A DNA stretch of 63,418 nt from contig JAMPHV010000006.1 in assembly GCA_023663265.1 (NCBI GenBank), positions 1 through 63,418 of the forward strand. The letters are read 5' to 3'. The notes under the pieces were generated by a model. It was given only the letters and a program-made list of their open reading frames with translations. It ran no database searches and was not told the origin of the DNA. A program made the position numbers and the translations under genes. Positions 1 to 8,384 of this stretch are shown in pieces. The stretch's first letter is position 1, and the number at the start of each line of letters is the position of its first letter. This DNA comes from Bacteroides sp. GTDB taxonomy: Bacteria > Bacillota > Clostridia > Oscillospirales > Ruminococcaceae.

Positions 1-8
1 AGTCGGCT

Positions 9-37
9 CTAAAATATAGACGAAGTCTATATTTTAG
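9..37. repeat. Perfect 13-bp hairpin with GAA loop
   Basis: The arms CTAAAATATAGAC (9-21) and GTCTATATTTTAG (25-37) are perfect complements around the loop GAA. No T-run follows on either strand, so a standard terminator is unlikely. It may be the end of a structure belonging to the gene left of the window, or a protein-binding palindrome. Confidence 0.6.
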
Positions 38-103
38 ATAGAAATCAGTATTATAATAATTCCAAACGAAGAAAAAGCAGACCGCAAAAGGTGAAAAACA
101 CAC

Positions 104-163
104 GCCCCGTCAAAACCGAAGCGCTGATCGGCTTTGACGGGGCGCTGCTATTCATTTTTTATT
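104..163. terminator. Bidirectional rho-independent terminator
   Basis: GCCCCGTCAAA (104-114) pairs with TTTGACGGGGC (133-143). On the plus strand a T-rich run follows at about 151-163. On the minus strand the stem is followed by GTGTGTTTTT. It can end the WYL regulator gene from the right and an unseen gene from the left. Confidence 0.75.
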
Positions 164-180
164 AGACCTGTTTAATGAGA

Positions 181-1221
181 TCACTCTGCGGTGGAGGGGC
201 TGTAATGCCGATTGTCGTTAAAGCTTATGTGGCTGCCCGATTTATGCCCGTATTGCTTTAAAGTATCCTCTGCAAACTGCCTAAACTCGTTTCTTACGCT
301 CGGAGGACCCACTATCTGAGCCTTGCTTCCGAACTGGAACAGCCAACCGTAAAAGGTGGGGCTTACGTCGATCTCGCTTTCGATCTCGAAGCTTCCGCCC
401 ATATCGACAAAGTGCGTCTTGAGACCGAATCTGTCTATGACCACTCCCGCCAGCGAATTGTCAAAACGCAGCTTTACCTTCGTGAGCTTGCCGCCGAACA
501 TACCGAATCGCCTGCTGCAATGCTCGTTGATATCAAAATTAGGGTCCTTATAGCTTTTTTCATTCAATATTTCTACCTTTTCCATTTTATCCGCGCGGAA
601 ATCCACGTGCTTCCTGCGCTTGTCATAATAACCTGTCACATAGTAGTTTTCGTCCTTCCACACTAACGCCCTCGGCGATATCACCAACGGTTTTTTATCG
701 TTATGGTATTCTTTTTTCTTTTTCTCGTTGTAGTTGAAGTACAAAAAACTGATCTTCTTTCCCGACGAAATGGCCTCGTTGATGTAGTTGATATTGTAGT
801 ATATGCTTTCGTTGGTGGATTTTACGCGGTCGCTGACCGTTATCTGCCTCATCAGCCTTTTTCCTTCGTGCTTTCCCGCAATTGCCGATATCTTTTTTAT
901 GAGCTGCACCGACTTGCGGCTGCTGATGAACTTGCTGCTTGCCACTGCGTTTGCGAGCAGATACAGCTCGGGCTGCTCAAATTCTCTGCTTGCCAAAAAA
1001 TATGTGGTGTTTCTCGCCTGTTTATCCGCTACAACGTCGATACCCGCGTCGCGTAAGGCTTCAATATCGCTGTACATCGTTTTTCTTTCGCTTTCTACAC
1101 CGTATTCGCTTAAAAGTGCTTCGAGCTGCGCAAGGGACAGACCGTGATTTTCGTCGGTTTCCTCCCTGAATATCCGCGCCAAAATCAGTAGTCTGCGCTT
1201 TTGATTATGAGATTTTGCCAC
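181..1221 (-). CDS. WYL-domain transcriptional regulator (HTH_11 + WYL)
   Basis: This is a predicted cytoplasmic DNA-binding regulator of 346 residues, the usual length for the family. The N-terminal 70 residues form a winged helix of the DeoR/HTH_11 type, and the middle and C-terminal parts form the WYL ligand-sensing domain and its extension (motif SPRALVWKDENYYVTGY near residues 180-196). The start is GTG at 1221, placed five bases after a strong GGAGG; the ATG one base upstream in another frame is not used. WYL proteins often sense nucleic-acid or small ligands and control stress or defence genes, but nothing here fixes the target. It stands alone between two terminators, so it is a single-gene unit. 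Confidence 0.85.
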   Translation of the reverse strand: MAKSHNQKRRLLILARIFREETDENHGLSLAQLEALLSEYGVESERKTMYSDIEALRDAGIDVVADKQARNTTYFLASREFEQPELYLLANAVASSKFISSRKSVQLIKKISAIAGKHEGKRLMRQITVSDRVKSTNESIYYNINYINEAISSGKKISFLYFNYNEKKKKEYHNDKKPLVISPRALVWKDENYYVTGYYDKRRKHVDFRADKMEKVEILNEKSYKDPNFDINEHCSRRFGMFGGKLTKVKLRFDNSLAGVVIDRFGLKTHFVDMGGSFEIESEIDVSPTFYGWLFQFGSKAQIVGPPSVRNEFRQFAEDTLKQYGHKSGSHISFNDNRHYSPSTAE

Positions 1222-1373
1222 ATTAACCTCCTTTTTCGTAGTGGGTTTATTCTCTCTCTTCTACGACTTAAGTCGCTTTATACTGCCGCGAAAATGCGGC
1301 AATTTCTACTGTCCTCTACTTGTAAAAAGAAAATTAAATTGAAGATAACGCTTTTTAAATTCCTCCTTTCCCG

Positions 1374-1444
1374 AAAAACGCGTCCCGCAAAGCCGTGCTT
1401 TAACGGGGCGGCTTCGTGAGCCCCTGCGGACTCAGACCGACGCG
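1374..1444 (-). terminator. Terminator after the APH-like gene
   Basis: On the minus strand CGCGTC (1444-1439) pairs with GACGCG (1384-1379), enclosing a GC-rich inner hairpin (GGGGC/GCCCC around 1415-1434). Five T residues follow at once (1378-1374). It lies about 35 bases after the stop of the APH-like gene and closes the 6.8-1.5 kb cluster. The rest of 1222-1477 holds the WYL promoter region and no gene that I can support. Confidence 0.6.
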
Positions 1445-1477
1445 GGAATTCCTTTTCCCTGCGCAAATTTTTTTACT

Positions 1478-2254
1478 TTAATCGTAATCTACCACGTCAA
1501 GCCAGCTCAGCATCACGGCTTTTTCGCTTTCGGAGATATTCTTCTCCCCCAAGCCGCAGGCGGCGATAAGAGGAAGCCATTCATACACATACTGCCTGTC
1601 ATAGCCCGATCTTTGGCAAAACAGGGTTATGTACCTCTCCGCAAGCTCGGTAGATATAAGGGTAAGCTTAAGGTAGGTCTTAGCCACGTCCGCCCCTGCG
1701 TTTCCGCGGGAGGATGCGACCCAGTCCAAAACTATGACCTTATCCATACCGTCAATGAGCACGTTTTCGGGACCGAAATTACCGTGGCAAAGCTTGCTGT
1801 GCTTGGGCATGGAAGCCAAACGTGTCTCAAGCTCGTATTTCTTTATATCATCGATAAAGGGAAGCCTTTTTATTTCTCTCGATATCTTATGCTTAAGCTT
1901 AACGATATCCCCCGCGACCCGTGAGTTTATATCGAGCTGGGTCTCTAAAAGAATATTCAGATAATAATCCTTTTTCGCGGGGTTTTCCTCCATAAGCTCC
2001 GTTACGGTCTGACCCTCGATGTACTCGGAGAGAATGGCGAGACGGTCGTCTATCTGTTCCACCCCGTAAATTTTCGGTACCCGTATTCCCTGCTCCTCCG
2101 CCTTGGTCTGGAGCATTGCCTCATAAAAAATTTGAGTGCGTGAAAAGGATTTATCGAAAATCTTATACGCTATGCCGTCCTGCTCCAAAACCTCGATCTT
2201 TGAGGTATGAGCCACGGTTTCGCCGTTCTTGCGCAGGTCCTGATATTTCATCAT
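1478..2254 (-). CDS. APH-fold (aminoglycoside phosphotransferase-like) protein with HGD-to-HGN change
   Basis: This 258-residue protein resembles the APH/choline-kinase family. The visible pieces are an N-lobe (residues 1-90), the Brenner-like loop HGNFGPEN (157-164) and the metal-binding strand VIVLDW (about 174-179). The normal loop is HGDxxxxN, whose Asp is the catalytic base; here the codon is AAT, giving Asn159. The protein may therefore be inactive or use another mechanism. A role in drug resistance is not indicated. It is the last gene of a cluster with a DUF368 transporter, a phosphoesterase and an ATPase-like protein, and a 15-codon reading frame ends in an ATGA overlap at its start. 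Family assignment is good; substrate is unknown. Confidence 0.7.
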   Translation of the reverse strand: MMKYQDLRKNGETVAHTSKIEVLEQDGIAYKIFDKSFSRTQIFYEAMLQTKAEEQGIRVPKIYGVEQIDDRLAILSEYIEGQTVTELMEENPAKKDYYLNILLETQLDINSRVAGDIVKLKHKISREIKRLPFIDDIKKYELETRLASMPKHSKLCHGNFGPENVLIDGMDKVIVLDWVASSRGNAGADVAKTYLKLTLISTELAERYITLFCQRSGYDRQYVYEWLPLIAACGLGEKNISESEKAVMLSWLDVVDYD

Positions 2255-2298
2255 AATACAATCGTCCTTTCGTTTATACCGAAATACTGAATTTCCAT
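2251..2298 (-). CDS. Possible 15-codon leader ORF, coupled by ATGA
   Basis: A short frame (MEIQYFGINERTIVL) begins at ATG 2298 after an AAAAGGA ribosome site and ends in TGA that overlaps the ATG of the APH-like gene. It may serve only to couple translation. No homology is claimed, and it could be chance. Confidence 0.25.
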   Translation of the reverse strand: MEIQYFGINERTIVL

Positions 2299-2354
2299 AA
2301 TAATGTCTGTCCTTTTATTTGAAAACAGCGGCAGTAGGCTGTAACCGTCGGCGG

Positions 2355-3461
2355 TCATTCCTCCGTCTTGGTATTCTTTCCAACAATAAATGAAATTACT
2401 CCGCCGACGATCAAGGCAAATGCGCCGATAAGAGTATCGATATTTAAGCCGAAGCCCTCGGGAAGAATGGCGTAGAGCGAACCGGCGCACATTCCCAGTA
2501 TCGCGCTGAACACCATAAGACGCGCTTTTTTCAGAAGAAGCCTTATAAGCCTTGCGCCGAGTATCAAGCCCATGACCACGCCTATTCCGGTGGGGATAAG
2601 CACCGCAAGGTCAAAATCCTTTATGGCTGAGATCACGGTGGAATAGGTGCCCAAAAGCACCATTATGAAGGAGCCGCTGACTCCCGGGATTATCATGGCT
2701 ACCGCCGCCGCAAAGGAAGCTAAAACTATCTTAGCTATAAACAAAGGCGTTACGCCGTATCTGTATTTGGGGGTAAGGGTGAGAGCCGAGTCCGATATCC
2801 TGTATGTAAAGGTATAAGTCTCTCCGGGCTTCAGTTCTGTGCTTTCCGCGGGCTTTAAAATATTATCGCCCGATTTTCCTAAAATTTTATCCGTAAAGCC
2901 CTGTTTTGTTGTATATACCATATTATCGCTGAGCTCCAAAAATCCCTCTTTGCCGTCCCGGTCTGCTTCAAGCCACCAATCCTCGACGGTCTGATCGCTG
3001 TTGTTGGTAAAAACAGCGGTATAAAGTCCGTTTTCCTCCGTTACCGTTAAGGGGTCAACGGTGCCGTTTTCAAGCACCGCCAAGCCTACCACCAAGGCAA
3101 GTGCCGCCAAAAACGGAACGGCACAGACGGGACGGAAGCTTTCCTTTACCGTGGCGTTTCTTATTATCAAGGGTATACTGCCCAAGATAAGACCGATAAA
3201 AAACATATAGGTCTCGGTGGGAAAGCTGTCGAACAGCAGCGTTATCACATTGGAAAATCCCACTATCCCCAGCGCCATGCCCACGGCGAAGAATATAAGG
3301 AACTTGATGTTTTTCTTTATTTCCTTTATGTCCAACGCCAGCGCGCCGCACACCTTGTCGTAACAGCCGAAGGTAACAAGCATTGTCCCGCCGCTTACTC
3401 CCGGTATAATGTTGGCAATTCCGAACACTATACCGTAGACAATGCCCAAAGCGTTTTTCAT
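2355..3461 (-). CDS. DUF368 membrane protein, undecaprenyl-phosphate translocase (PopT-like) with extra outside domain
   Basis: DUF368 proteins have been shown in other bacteria to recycle undecaprenyl phosphate across the cytoplasmic membrane. The two family signatures are present: IPGVSGG near residues 19-25 and IPGVSGS near 258-264, each within hydrophobic helices. The family is usually under 320 residues; this one has 368, because residues about 131-236 form a polar, beta-rich insert with Thr/Lys/Glu-rich strands (for example KPGETYTFTYRISDSA) resembling an Ig-like fold, probably exposed outside. The start is ATG 3461, after GAAAGGA and AAGGA. It follows the phosphoesterase gene by 47 bases. 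Role in lipid-carrier recycling is family knowledge; the insert's role is unknown. Confidence 0.85.
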   Translation of the reverse strand: MKNALGIVYGIVFGIANIIPGVSGGTMLVTFGCYDKVCGALALDIKEIKKNIKFLIFFAVGMALGIVGFSNVITLLFDSFPTETYMFFIGLILGSIPLIIRNATVKESFRPVCAVPFLAALALVVGLAVLENGTVDPLTVTEENGLYTAVFTNNSDQTVEDWWLEADRDGKEGFLELSDNMVYTTKQGFTDKILGKSGDNILKPAESTELKPGETYTFTYRISDSALTLTPKYRYGVTPLFIAKIVLASFAAAVAMIIPGVSGSFIMVLLGTYSTVISAIKDFDLAVLIPTGIGVVMGLILGARLIRLLLKKARLMVFSAILGMCAGSLYAILPEGFGLNIDTLIGAFALIVGGVISFIVGKNTKTEE

Positions 3462-3508
3462 TTTTTCCTTGTTTTCCTTTCAAAATTGTTCTTTCCGTTT
3501 TTCTGTTT

Positions 3509-4330
3509 TCATTCTGTGTTTAATGTGACCGACACTAACTGCGGACAGTTATTGACCCTCGGTATGAGGACCTGATTGCCCAAGCCTCTGCTCACTATCA
3601 TTTTGGTGCCGCTTTTTTTGAACACGCCCTCGGTATATTTGGGGAATATTCCCTGGTTGGGAGCATACAGACCTTGACGCGTAAAGGGAATACGCACTTG
3701 TCCCCCGTGAGCGTGTCCTGTGAGCACAAGGGAGGCTCCGCTTTCCGCATACAGCTCCAACTGTTCGGGACGGTGAGAAAGCAGAAGCGTAAAGCCTTCG
3801 TTTTCGGTCAGCTCGTTTAATACCGCGCTTCTTTCCAAGTCTCCATAGCTCCGATCCGAAACGCCCAGCACGGGGAGCCTTGCTCCTCCTCTTTCGATAT
3901 AGGTTTTCTCGTTATCGAGAACATATACCCCGTTTTCGAGCAGCATCGGCTTTATCCTGCTTTCATACAGCCCCGTCCACCGTTCGTGATTCCCGTTGAC
4001 GTAGTAGCAGGGCGCTATTTTTACCGCCTCATGTATGAACGCTTCGGAATTTGACATTTCCTCCGAATCTATCAGATCGCCCGTTATGGCGATCATATCG
4101 GGGCTTTCCCTTTTTATCGCCTCGATAAGCCTGTGCTGATCTTCACCGAAAAGGTTATTGTGCAGGTCGGACACCTGCACTATTCTAAAGCCGTCAAAGC
4201 CCTCGGGAATATTTTTATCCCGTATGTCGTAGCATACCGTTTCGATCCGCAGATTGTCCCATATCAAAAGAGGCGTAAAAATCGCGGCAGCCAGCGACAG
4301 GGCAATAATAACGTGTTTTTTTCTTGTCAT
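3509..4330 (-). CDS. Membrane-anchored metallophosphoesterase (YkuE-like)
   Basis: This 273-residue calcineurin-type phosphoesterase has one N-terminal hydrophobic anchor (about residues 7-25), so its catalytic domain probably faces outside. All metal-binding blocks are intact and in order: DLHN, GDLID, GNHE, SHRP and GHAHGGQ. The substrate cannot be read from sequence. It starts four bases after the stop of the P-type-ATPase-like gene, so the two are surely co-transcribed, and the DUF368 translocase follows. This suggests, as inference, hydrolysis of a phospho-compound on the outer face of the membrane, perhaps a lipid or wall precursor. It is the one clearly catalytic enzyme in the cluster. 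Confidence 0.85.
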   Translation of the reverse strand: MTRKKHVIIALSLAAAIFTPLLIWDNLRIETVCYDIRDKNIPEGFDGFRIVQVSDLHNNLFGEDQHRLIEAIKRESPDMIAITGDLIDSEEMSNSEAFIHEAVKIAPCYYVNGNHERWTGLYESRIKPMLLENGVYVLDNEKTYIERGGARLPVLGVSDRSYGDLERSAVLNELTENEGFTLLLSHRPEQLELYAESGASLVLTGHAHGGQVRIPFTRQGLYAPNQGIFPKYTEGVFKKSGTKMIVSRGLGNQVLIPRVNNCPQLVSVTLNTE

Positions 4331-4334
4331 TCCT

Positions 4335-6788
4335 TTATTTTACCGAATTAAATTTTTTTACAAATTCCGCCCAGAAGGTAAACACCACTGTCACCGCAAG
4401 CGCGATAAGCAGAACCAGCACATTGGGCGAGGAAAAACCGAACGCCGTGTTTAAATAGGGAACGTAAATTATGACCAAAGAGCAAAGGAAAATAAGCCCC
4501 GCTTGAAAGGTCCCCGAAAAACCGTGCTTTTCCTTCGCCGAGGACATAAAGGTGTTTCTTTGGGAGGCTAACGTAAAGCCCTCCAGCGTCACTCCCGCCG
4601 TCATCATCATCAGAAAGATCGAACGGTGCACCTCCACCTCCAAATTCATGGTGAAGAGGTAAAACAGTATCATAGCCATGGCGAGCGTACCGCCCAAGAT
4701 CAGCGCCTTGGGGAAAAACGTTTTGTTTATTACGCCTCTGCCGATAAATCCGCTGGGAGTAAAGTCCGCCTTTATATCAAAGGTATTTCCCATAAACATC
4801 GACGCCGCAGTGGGGAAAATAACGCCGGACAGGAGCACGGCGAACACGGGGCTGAACAGCGCCGTTCCGCCCACCGCCATAACCACCGCCGCGAATATTG
4901 CGAGCGCAAAATGCGCGGCAAGCAGCAAAGCCAGTGCGCTCTTTAAATTTCGGTGGACCTGTCGGCTTTCCTTTACCGCCTCGGCGATCGCCAGCAAATT
5001 ATCGTCGCTCATCAGCATATCGCAGCTTTCCGCCGCCGCGGGGGAAGCGGTGCTGTTTACCGAAATGCCTATATCCGATTCCTCAAGGATCGCTATATCG
5101 TCCGTATCGGTGCCCACCACCGCCACGATCTCGCCGTTGCTTTTAAGCAAATTCACCGCCTTCAGCCGCTGCTCGGGGGTTATTTTTGCGAATATGCCAA
5201 CGTCCTTCAAGTCGGGTCCCGAGTCAAGCTCCGAGCCCAAAACTGTCTTGGTGCTTTGAAGCCCTATCTGTCTGCCGATAGCGGCAGCCGTTTCTTGATC
5301 GTCTCCCGTCATCATTATCACCCTTACGCCCGATTTTATACAGGATTTCACCGCGTAGGGCACGGTATCTCTCGTGGAATTTTCCAGCGCCACAAGCCCT
5401 ATATACTCATAGCGAAGGTCCGAAAGCTTGTCGGGGGCGGGCTGATCCTCTTGAAGCACGGCAAACGCCGCCGCCAGTATCTGACGCCCCTGCTTGGCGA
5501 ACGCCTGCCGCTTCAGCTGTATGTAGTGTATCTCGTTGGGATCGATATTGCACAGCGCTAAAATCTCCTCGGGACTTCCCTTTATGCAAAGCAAACGCTG
5601 TCCGTTGATTTTCCACAGGTTTCCCGCCATTTTTACGCTTTCGGAAAAGGGATAGACCGCTTCCCTTTCGTTGGAGAACAGCTCCTTGATATCGGTGCCG
5701 CCAAAGGTGGAATACAGCAGTATAGCTTTTTCAGCCGCCGAGGTTGGCGCAGGGTCGCACGCCAACACACACACGTTGTTGAAAAGCGCGGGCTCCTCCG
5801 TAAAAACGTCCGCTACCTCCATATGATTTTTTGTAATAGTACCCGATTTTTCCACCAAAACACAGGTTATCGCGCTCAGCTCCTCCATTGCGGCAACGTT
5901 TTTCACAAGCGCGTGTCTGCGGTTGAGCCGTCCCGCGCCGTTGAGATAAAACAGCCGCACAAGCTTATCCGCCTGAGAGGGAATAAAGCACATGCCCACG
6001 GATACGGCGGGAAGCGCCACCTTAAGCAGCACGTCCGCAAACGTGATAATCTCGTCGGCTCTTAAATAACAGAGCAGCGCGGCTACCAGCATTTCAAGCA
6101 GTCCCATCACCAATATCACCGTCACAGGCGCTTTTATTCGCTGTTCAAAATGAGAGGGGCGGCGGTTTTCCTCTCGCTTTACCGCTGCGTCCTCGCCCGT
6201 GGCGAAAACCCTTGCCACCAGGCTGCCGCTCATAATAACGGTATTTTTGTAGATACAGGTGGATTTTGGAAGCTTTCTTTCGCTGTCGGAGCCTATCTTT
6301 TTTGTTACGGGCGTGTTGTCTCCCGAAAAGACCGATTCGTTCACCGTCAGCTCCTCCGCCTCCAACAGATGAGCGTCGGCGGGAACTCTTTCGCCGCCCT
6401 GTAATACTATTATGTCATCGGGAACAAGATATTCCTTTCTTACTAAGGTCAGCTCTCCGTTTCTTACCGCGCGGAACTTCATTCCCCCAAGCTTTCTTAG
6501 GGTCACTTCCTTTTCGTAAAGCTTCATCTGAAAAATAACGTCGCCCACCGTCATCATAACTGTCAGCAGCAACATCACCGCACCGGTAACATATTCTCCC
6601 GCAATAAACAAAAGTATGACAACTATGATCTGCGCAAAAAAACGGGGGCAAAGCATTGCTTTTTTCAAGCTGTAGGAGCTTCCCTCCTCGCCGCCGTCCT
6701 CGTTACAGCCGTACATAGACAGCCGGTCCTCGACCTCCGCGGTGGTAAGCCCTTTATATTCGGATTTAAAATTCAAAATTTGTGACAT
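4335..6788 (-). CDS. Degenerate P-type ATPase (pseudoenzyme), catalytic Asp replaced by Glu
   Basis: The 817 residues follow the P2/P3-type ATPase plan: N-terminal motif GLTTAEVEDRLSMYGCNE, two membrane helices, an actuator domain, two helices, phosphorylation and nucleotide domains, then about six C-terminal helices. The key residues are lost. The phosphorylated Asp motif DKTGT reads EKSGT (Glu313, codon GAA at 5852-5850), TGES reads SGDN (155-158), GDGVND reads GTDTDD (559-564), DPPR reads NSTR, and the PEGL ion site in helix 4 is absent. The KGSPE and MTGD motifs persist. The reading frame is unbroken, so this is a kept pseudoenzyme, not a decayed gene. It may act as a sensor, scaffold or scramblase-like partner. 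It is the first gene of the cluster. Confidence 0.85.
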   Translation of the reverse strand: MSQILNFKSEYKGLTTAEVEDRLSMYGCNEDGGEEGSSYSLKKAMLCPRFFAQIIVVILLFIAGEYVTGAVMLLLTVMMTVGDVIFQMKLYEKEVTLRKLGGMKFRAVRNGELTLVRKEYLVPDDIIVLQGGERVPADAHLLEAEELTVNESVFSGDNTPVTKKIGSDSERKLPKSTCIYKNTVIMSGSLVARVFATGEDAAVKREENRRPSHFEQRIKAPVTVILVMGLLEMLVAALLCYLRADEIITFADVLLKVALPAVSVGMCFIPSQADKLVRLFYLNGAGRLNRRHALVKNVAAMEELSAITCVLVEKSGTITKNHMEVADVFTEEPALFNNVCVLACDPAPTSAAEKAILLYSTFGGTDIKELFSNEREAVYPFSESVKMAGNLWKINGQRLLCIKGSPEEILALCNIDPNEIHYIQLKRQAFAKQGRQILAAAFAVLQEDQPAPDKLSDLRYEYIGLVALENSTRDTVPYAVKSCIKSGVRVIMMTGDDQETAAAIGRQIGLQSTKTVLGSELDSGPDLKDVGIFAKITPEQRLKAVNLLKSNGEIVAVVGTDTDDIAILEESDIGISVNSTASPAAAESCDMLMSDDNLLAIAEAVKESRQVHRNLKSALALLLAAHFALAIFAAVVMAVGGTALFSPVFAVLLSGVIFPTAASMFMGNTFDIKADFTPSGFIGRGVINKTFFPKALILGGTLAMAMILFYLFTMNLEVEVHRSIFLMMMTAGVTLEGFTLASQRNTFMSSAKEKHGFSGTFQAGLIFLCSLVIIYVPYLNTAFGFSSPNVLVLLIALAVTVVFTFWAEFVKKFNSVK

Positions 6789-6905
6789 TTATTTTATGTA
6801 CCTTTCTTTTGAGCATACCCGAAATCCGCAGACCGTATACCATTTTATATTTATAACAGATCACTGCGCTTCGACAGGCAATCGGCTTTGGATATACCTG
6901 TTTAT

Positions 6906-6934
6906 ATTATTGCACATTTCCGAAAAAAAATCAA
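6906..6934 (-). promoter_or_regulatory. Candidate promoter of the ATPase-like cluster
   Basis: On the minus strand TTGATT (6934-6929) and AATAAT (6911-6906) are 17 bases apart, about 120 bases before the ATPase-like start. It is a fair but not perfect sigma-A match. Confidence 0.35.
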
Positions 6935-7218
6935 GGGGAAAATGTTTAAGTTTGGCTTTAGTTTGCCCTTTAATGTTGATTTTTACCGATTTGCCCGCCG
7001 CTCTCCGCGGTTTGTTTGTATATTATAACAACAAAGTCCCTTTTTGTGATAATACGGTGAAAAATAATAAGACAGTTATTTTTCCAGTGAACTTTTAGTG
7101 ACGTTTATGTGAAAAATATATTTATCTTTATTTTGAAAAGGTGTTAAATTAGTGACTAAAAAGTGAAAAATATTGTTTGATTATTAAATTCAGCCGAACC
7201 TTAAAGAAACACGGCGAA

Positions 7219-7224
7219 TATAAT
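7219..7224 (+). promoter_or_regulatory. Candidate -10 box of the GH25 gene
   Basis: A perfect TATAAT lies about 52 bases before the GH25 start. No good -35 box is seen at the expected distance, so the call is weak. Confidence 0.3.
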
Positions 7225-7275
7225 ACTGTAATGATATGCACTTATATATTTATATTAAGAAAGGCGGAATAAAAA

Positions 7276-8319
7276 ATGAATATTTCCACAAGAGGGATAG
7301 ATATTTCCTATGCTAACAGGAATCTTGATTTTCAGCGCATAAGAGCAAGCGGAATAACCTTTGCCGTCATTCGCACAGGGTACCGTCAAAAAACAGACGA
7401 TATGTTTGAGAGCCATATAAAAGGCGCATTAAAGGCGGGGTTAAACGTAGGAGTATACTGCTACTGCCTTGCTGCCTCTCCCGCCGAGGCAAGAAGAGAG
7501 GCGGAGCACGTGTTGAGCTTGATAAAGCCGTATAAGCTGACCTACCCTGTTTTTTACGACATTGAGGACAAGAGGGTGTTAAGTCTTTCAAGAGTAAAGC
7601 TCACCAATATAGCTATGGCGTTTTTGGAAAGAATAGAACGCGAAAACTACCGCGCGGGACTGTATGCCAATCCGTCCATACTGGAAAATAATTTATCGGC
7701 GGATAAGATACTTGACCGCTACGATCTGTGGCTTGCCCATTGGACAAACGATCCTGCCGTTCCGAGCAGGTACGTCTACGGTCAGAAAATGTGGCAATGG
7801 GGAGCGGATCACATTTACGGCGCCGAAGATAAGGTAGACTGCGATATCTGCTACGTGGACTATCCCGCCATAATCGCCGCCAACGGTCAGAACAGACCCG
7901 ACGAAGATCTGCCCGAGCTTTCCATAGGCGATATGGTGCTGTTCAGCGGCGGAATGCATTATGCGGCTTCGGAAGCCGACAAGCCTGTGGGCAGAATACG
8001 CACCGCAGGCACAGCGCAGATCACCAATATTGCCCCCGGAACGGCTCACCCATTCCACTTGATAGGCGACAGCTCCAACGTTTACGGCTGGGTGAACGAA
8101 AACACGATTTTCCGCCGCGGCACGGGCGCCGCAGCCAAGGCGGCGTCTGCCTTAAATCTGCGGGAATCCCCCGAGAGCGGCAATGTGCTGACGGTGATAC
8201 CCAACAGAGACGCCTTTATCGTTTTTAACGAGTACAGAGTCGCCAAGGACGGGACCCAGCTCAGAAAAGCGGCGTATAACGGATATGTGGGGTTTGTCAA
8301 TGCGGAGTATATTTTATAA
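7276..8319 (+). CDS. GH25 muramidase with two C-terminal SH3-like domains
   Basis: This 347-residue protein is predicted to cut the beta-1,4 bond of peptidoglycan. The GH25 barrel spans about residues 4-200, with the catalytic acidic residues in GIDIS (near 9) and FYDIED (near 97-99). A second region, about 210-285, starts with the LSIGDMVLFSG pattern often found behind clostridial and phage GH25 domains. A third, about 290-347, is a bacterial SH3 module (LNLRESPESGNVLTVIPN). No signal peptide is seen at the N-terminus, so export would need another route or a different start. The ribosome site AAAGGCGGA precedes ATG. No phage genes are nearby. Confidence 0.88.
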   Translation: MNISTRGIDISYANRNLDFQRIRASGITFAVIRTGYRQKTDDMFESHIKGALKAGLNVGVYCYCLAASPAEARREAEHVLSLIKPYKLTYPVFYDIEDKRVLSLSRVKLTNIAMAFLERIERENYRAGLYANPSILENNLSADKILDRYDLWLAHWTNDPAVPSRYVYGQKMWQWGADHIYGAEDKVDCDICYVDYPAIIAANGQNRPDEDLPELSIGDMVLFSGGMHYAASEADKPVGRIRTAGTAQITNIAPGTAHPFHLIGDSSNVYGWVNENTIFRRGTGAAAKAASALNLRESPESGNVLTVIPNRDAFIVFNEYRVAKDGTQLRKAAYNGYVGFVNAEYIL

Positions 8320-8327
8320 ACAATAAT

Positions 8328-8371
8328 AATAACCATTCAAAAAGCGTATTACCGCTTTTTGAATGGTTATT
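8328..8371. repeat. Dispersed palindrome copy 1 (perfect 19-bp stem)
   Basis: AATAACCATTCAAAAAGCG (8328-8346) and its exact complement (8353-8371) enclose a six-base loop. It sits between the convergent GH25 and uxaC genes and may end both transcripts, though the T-runs are poor. It shares the AATAACCATT arm with copies at 17551, 45841 and 62238. Confidence 0.85.
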
Positions 8372-8384
8372 GACATTTATTTCT

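Larger units (their letters stand above)
6789..7275. other. Divergent 487-bp intergenic region, AT-rich
   Basis: This gap separates the minus-strand ATPase-like cluster from the plus-strand GH25 gene. It holds one candidate promoter on each strand. I see no RNA gene, no yybP-type manganese riboswitch core and no convincing small gene. Confidence 0.5.

Noticed and set aside
6789..6900. Manganese (yybP-ykoY) riboswitch before the P-type ATPase-like gene
   Set aside because: The conserved core of that riboswitch is not found.
6789..7098. Open frames in the ATPase-GH25 gap
   Set aside because: They overlap the ATPase-like gene start, have poor composition and no ribosome site.
7276..8319. GH25 gene as a prophage remnant
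   Set aside because: No holin, tail or integrase gene is nearby; such GH25 genes also occur on normal chromosomes.
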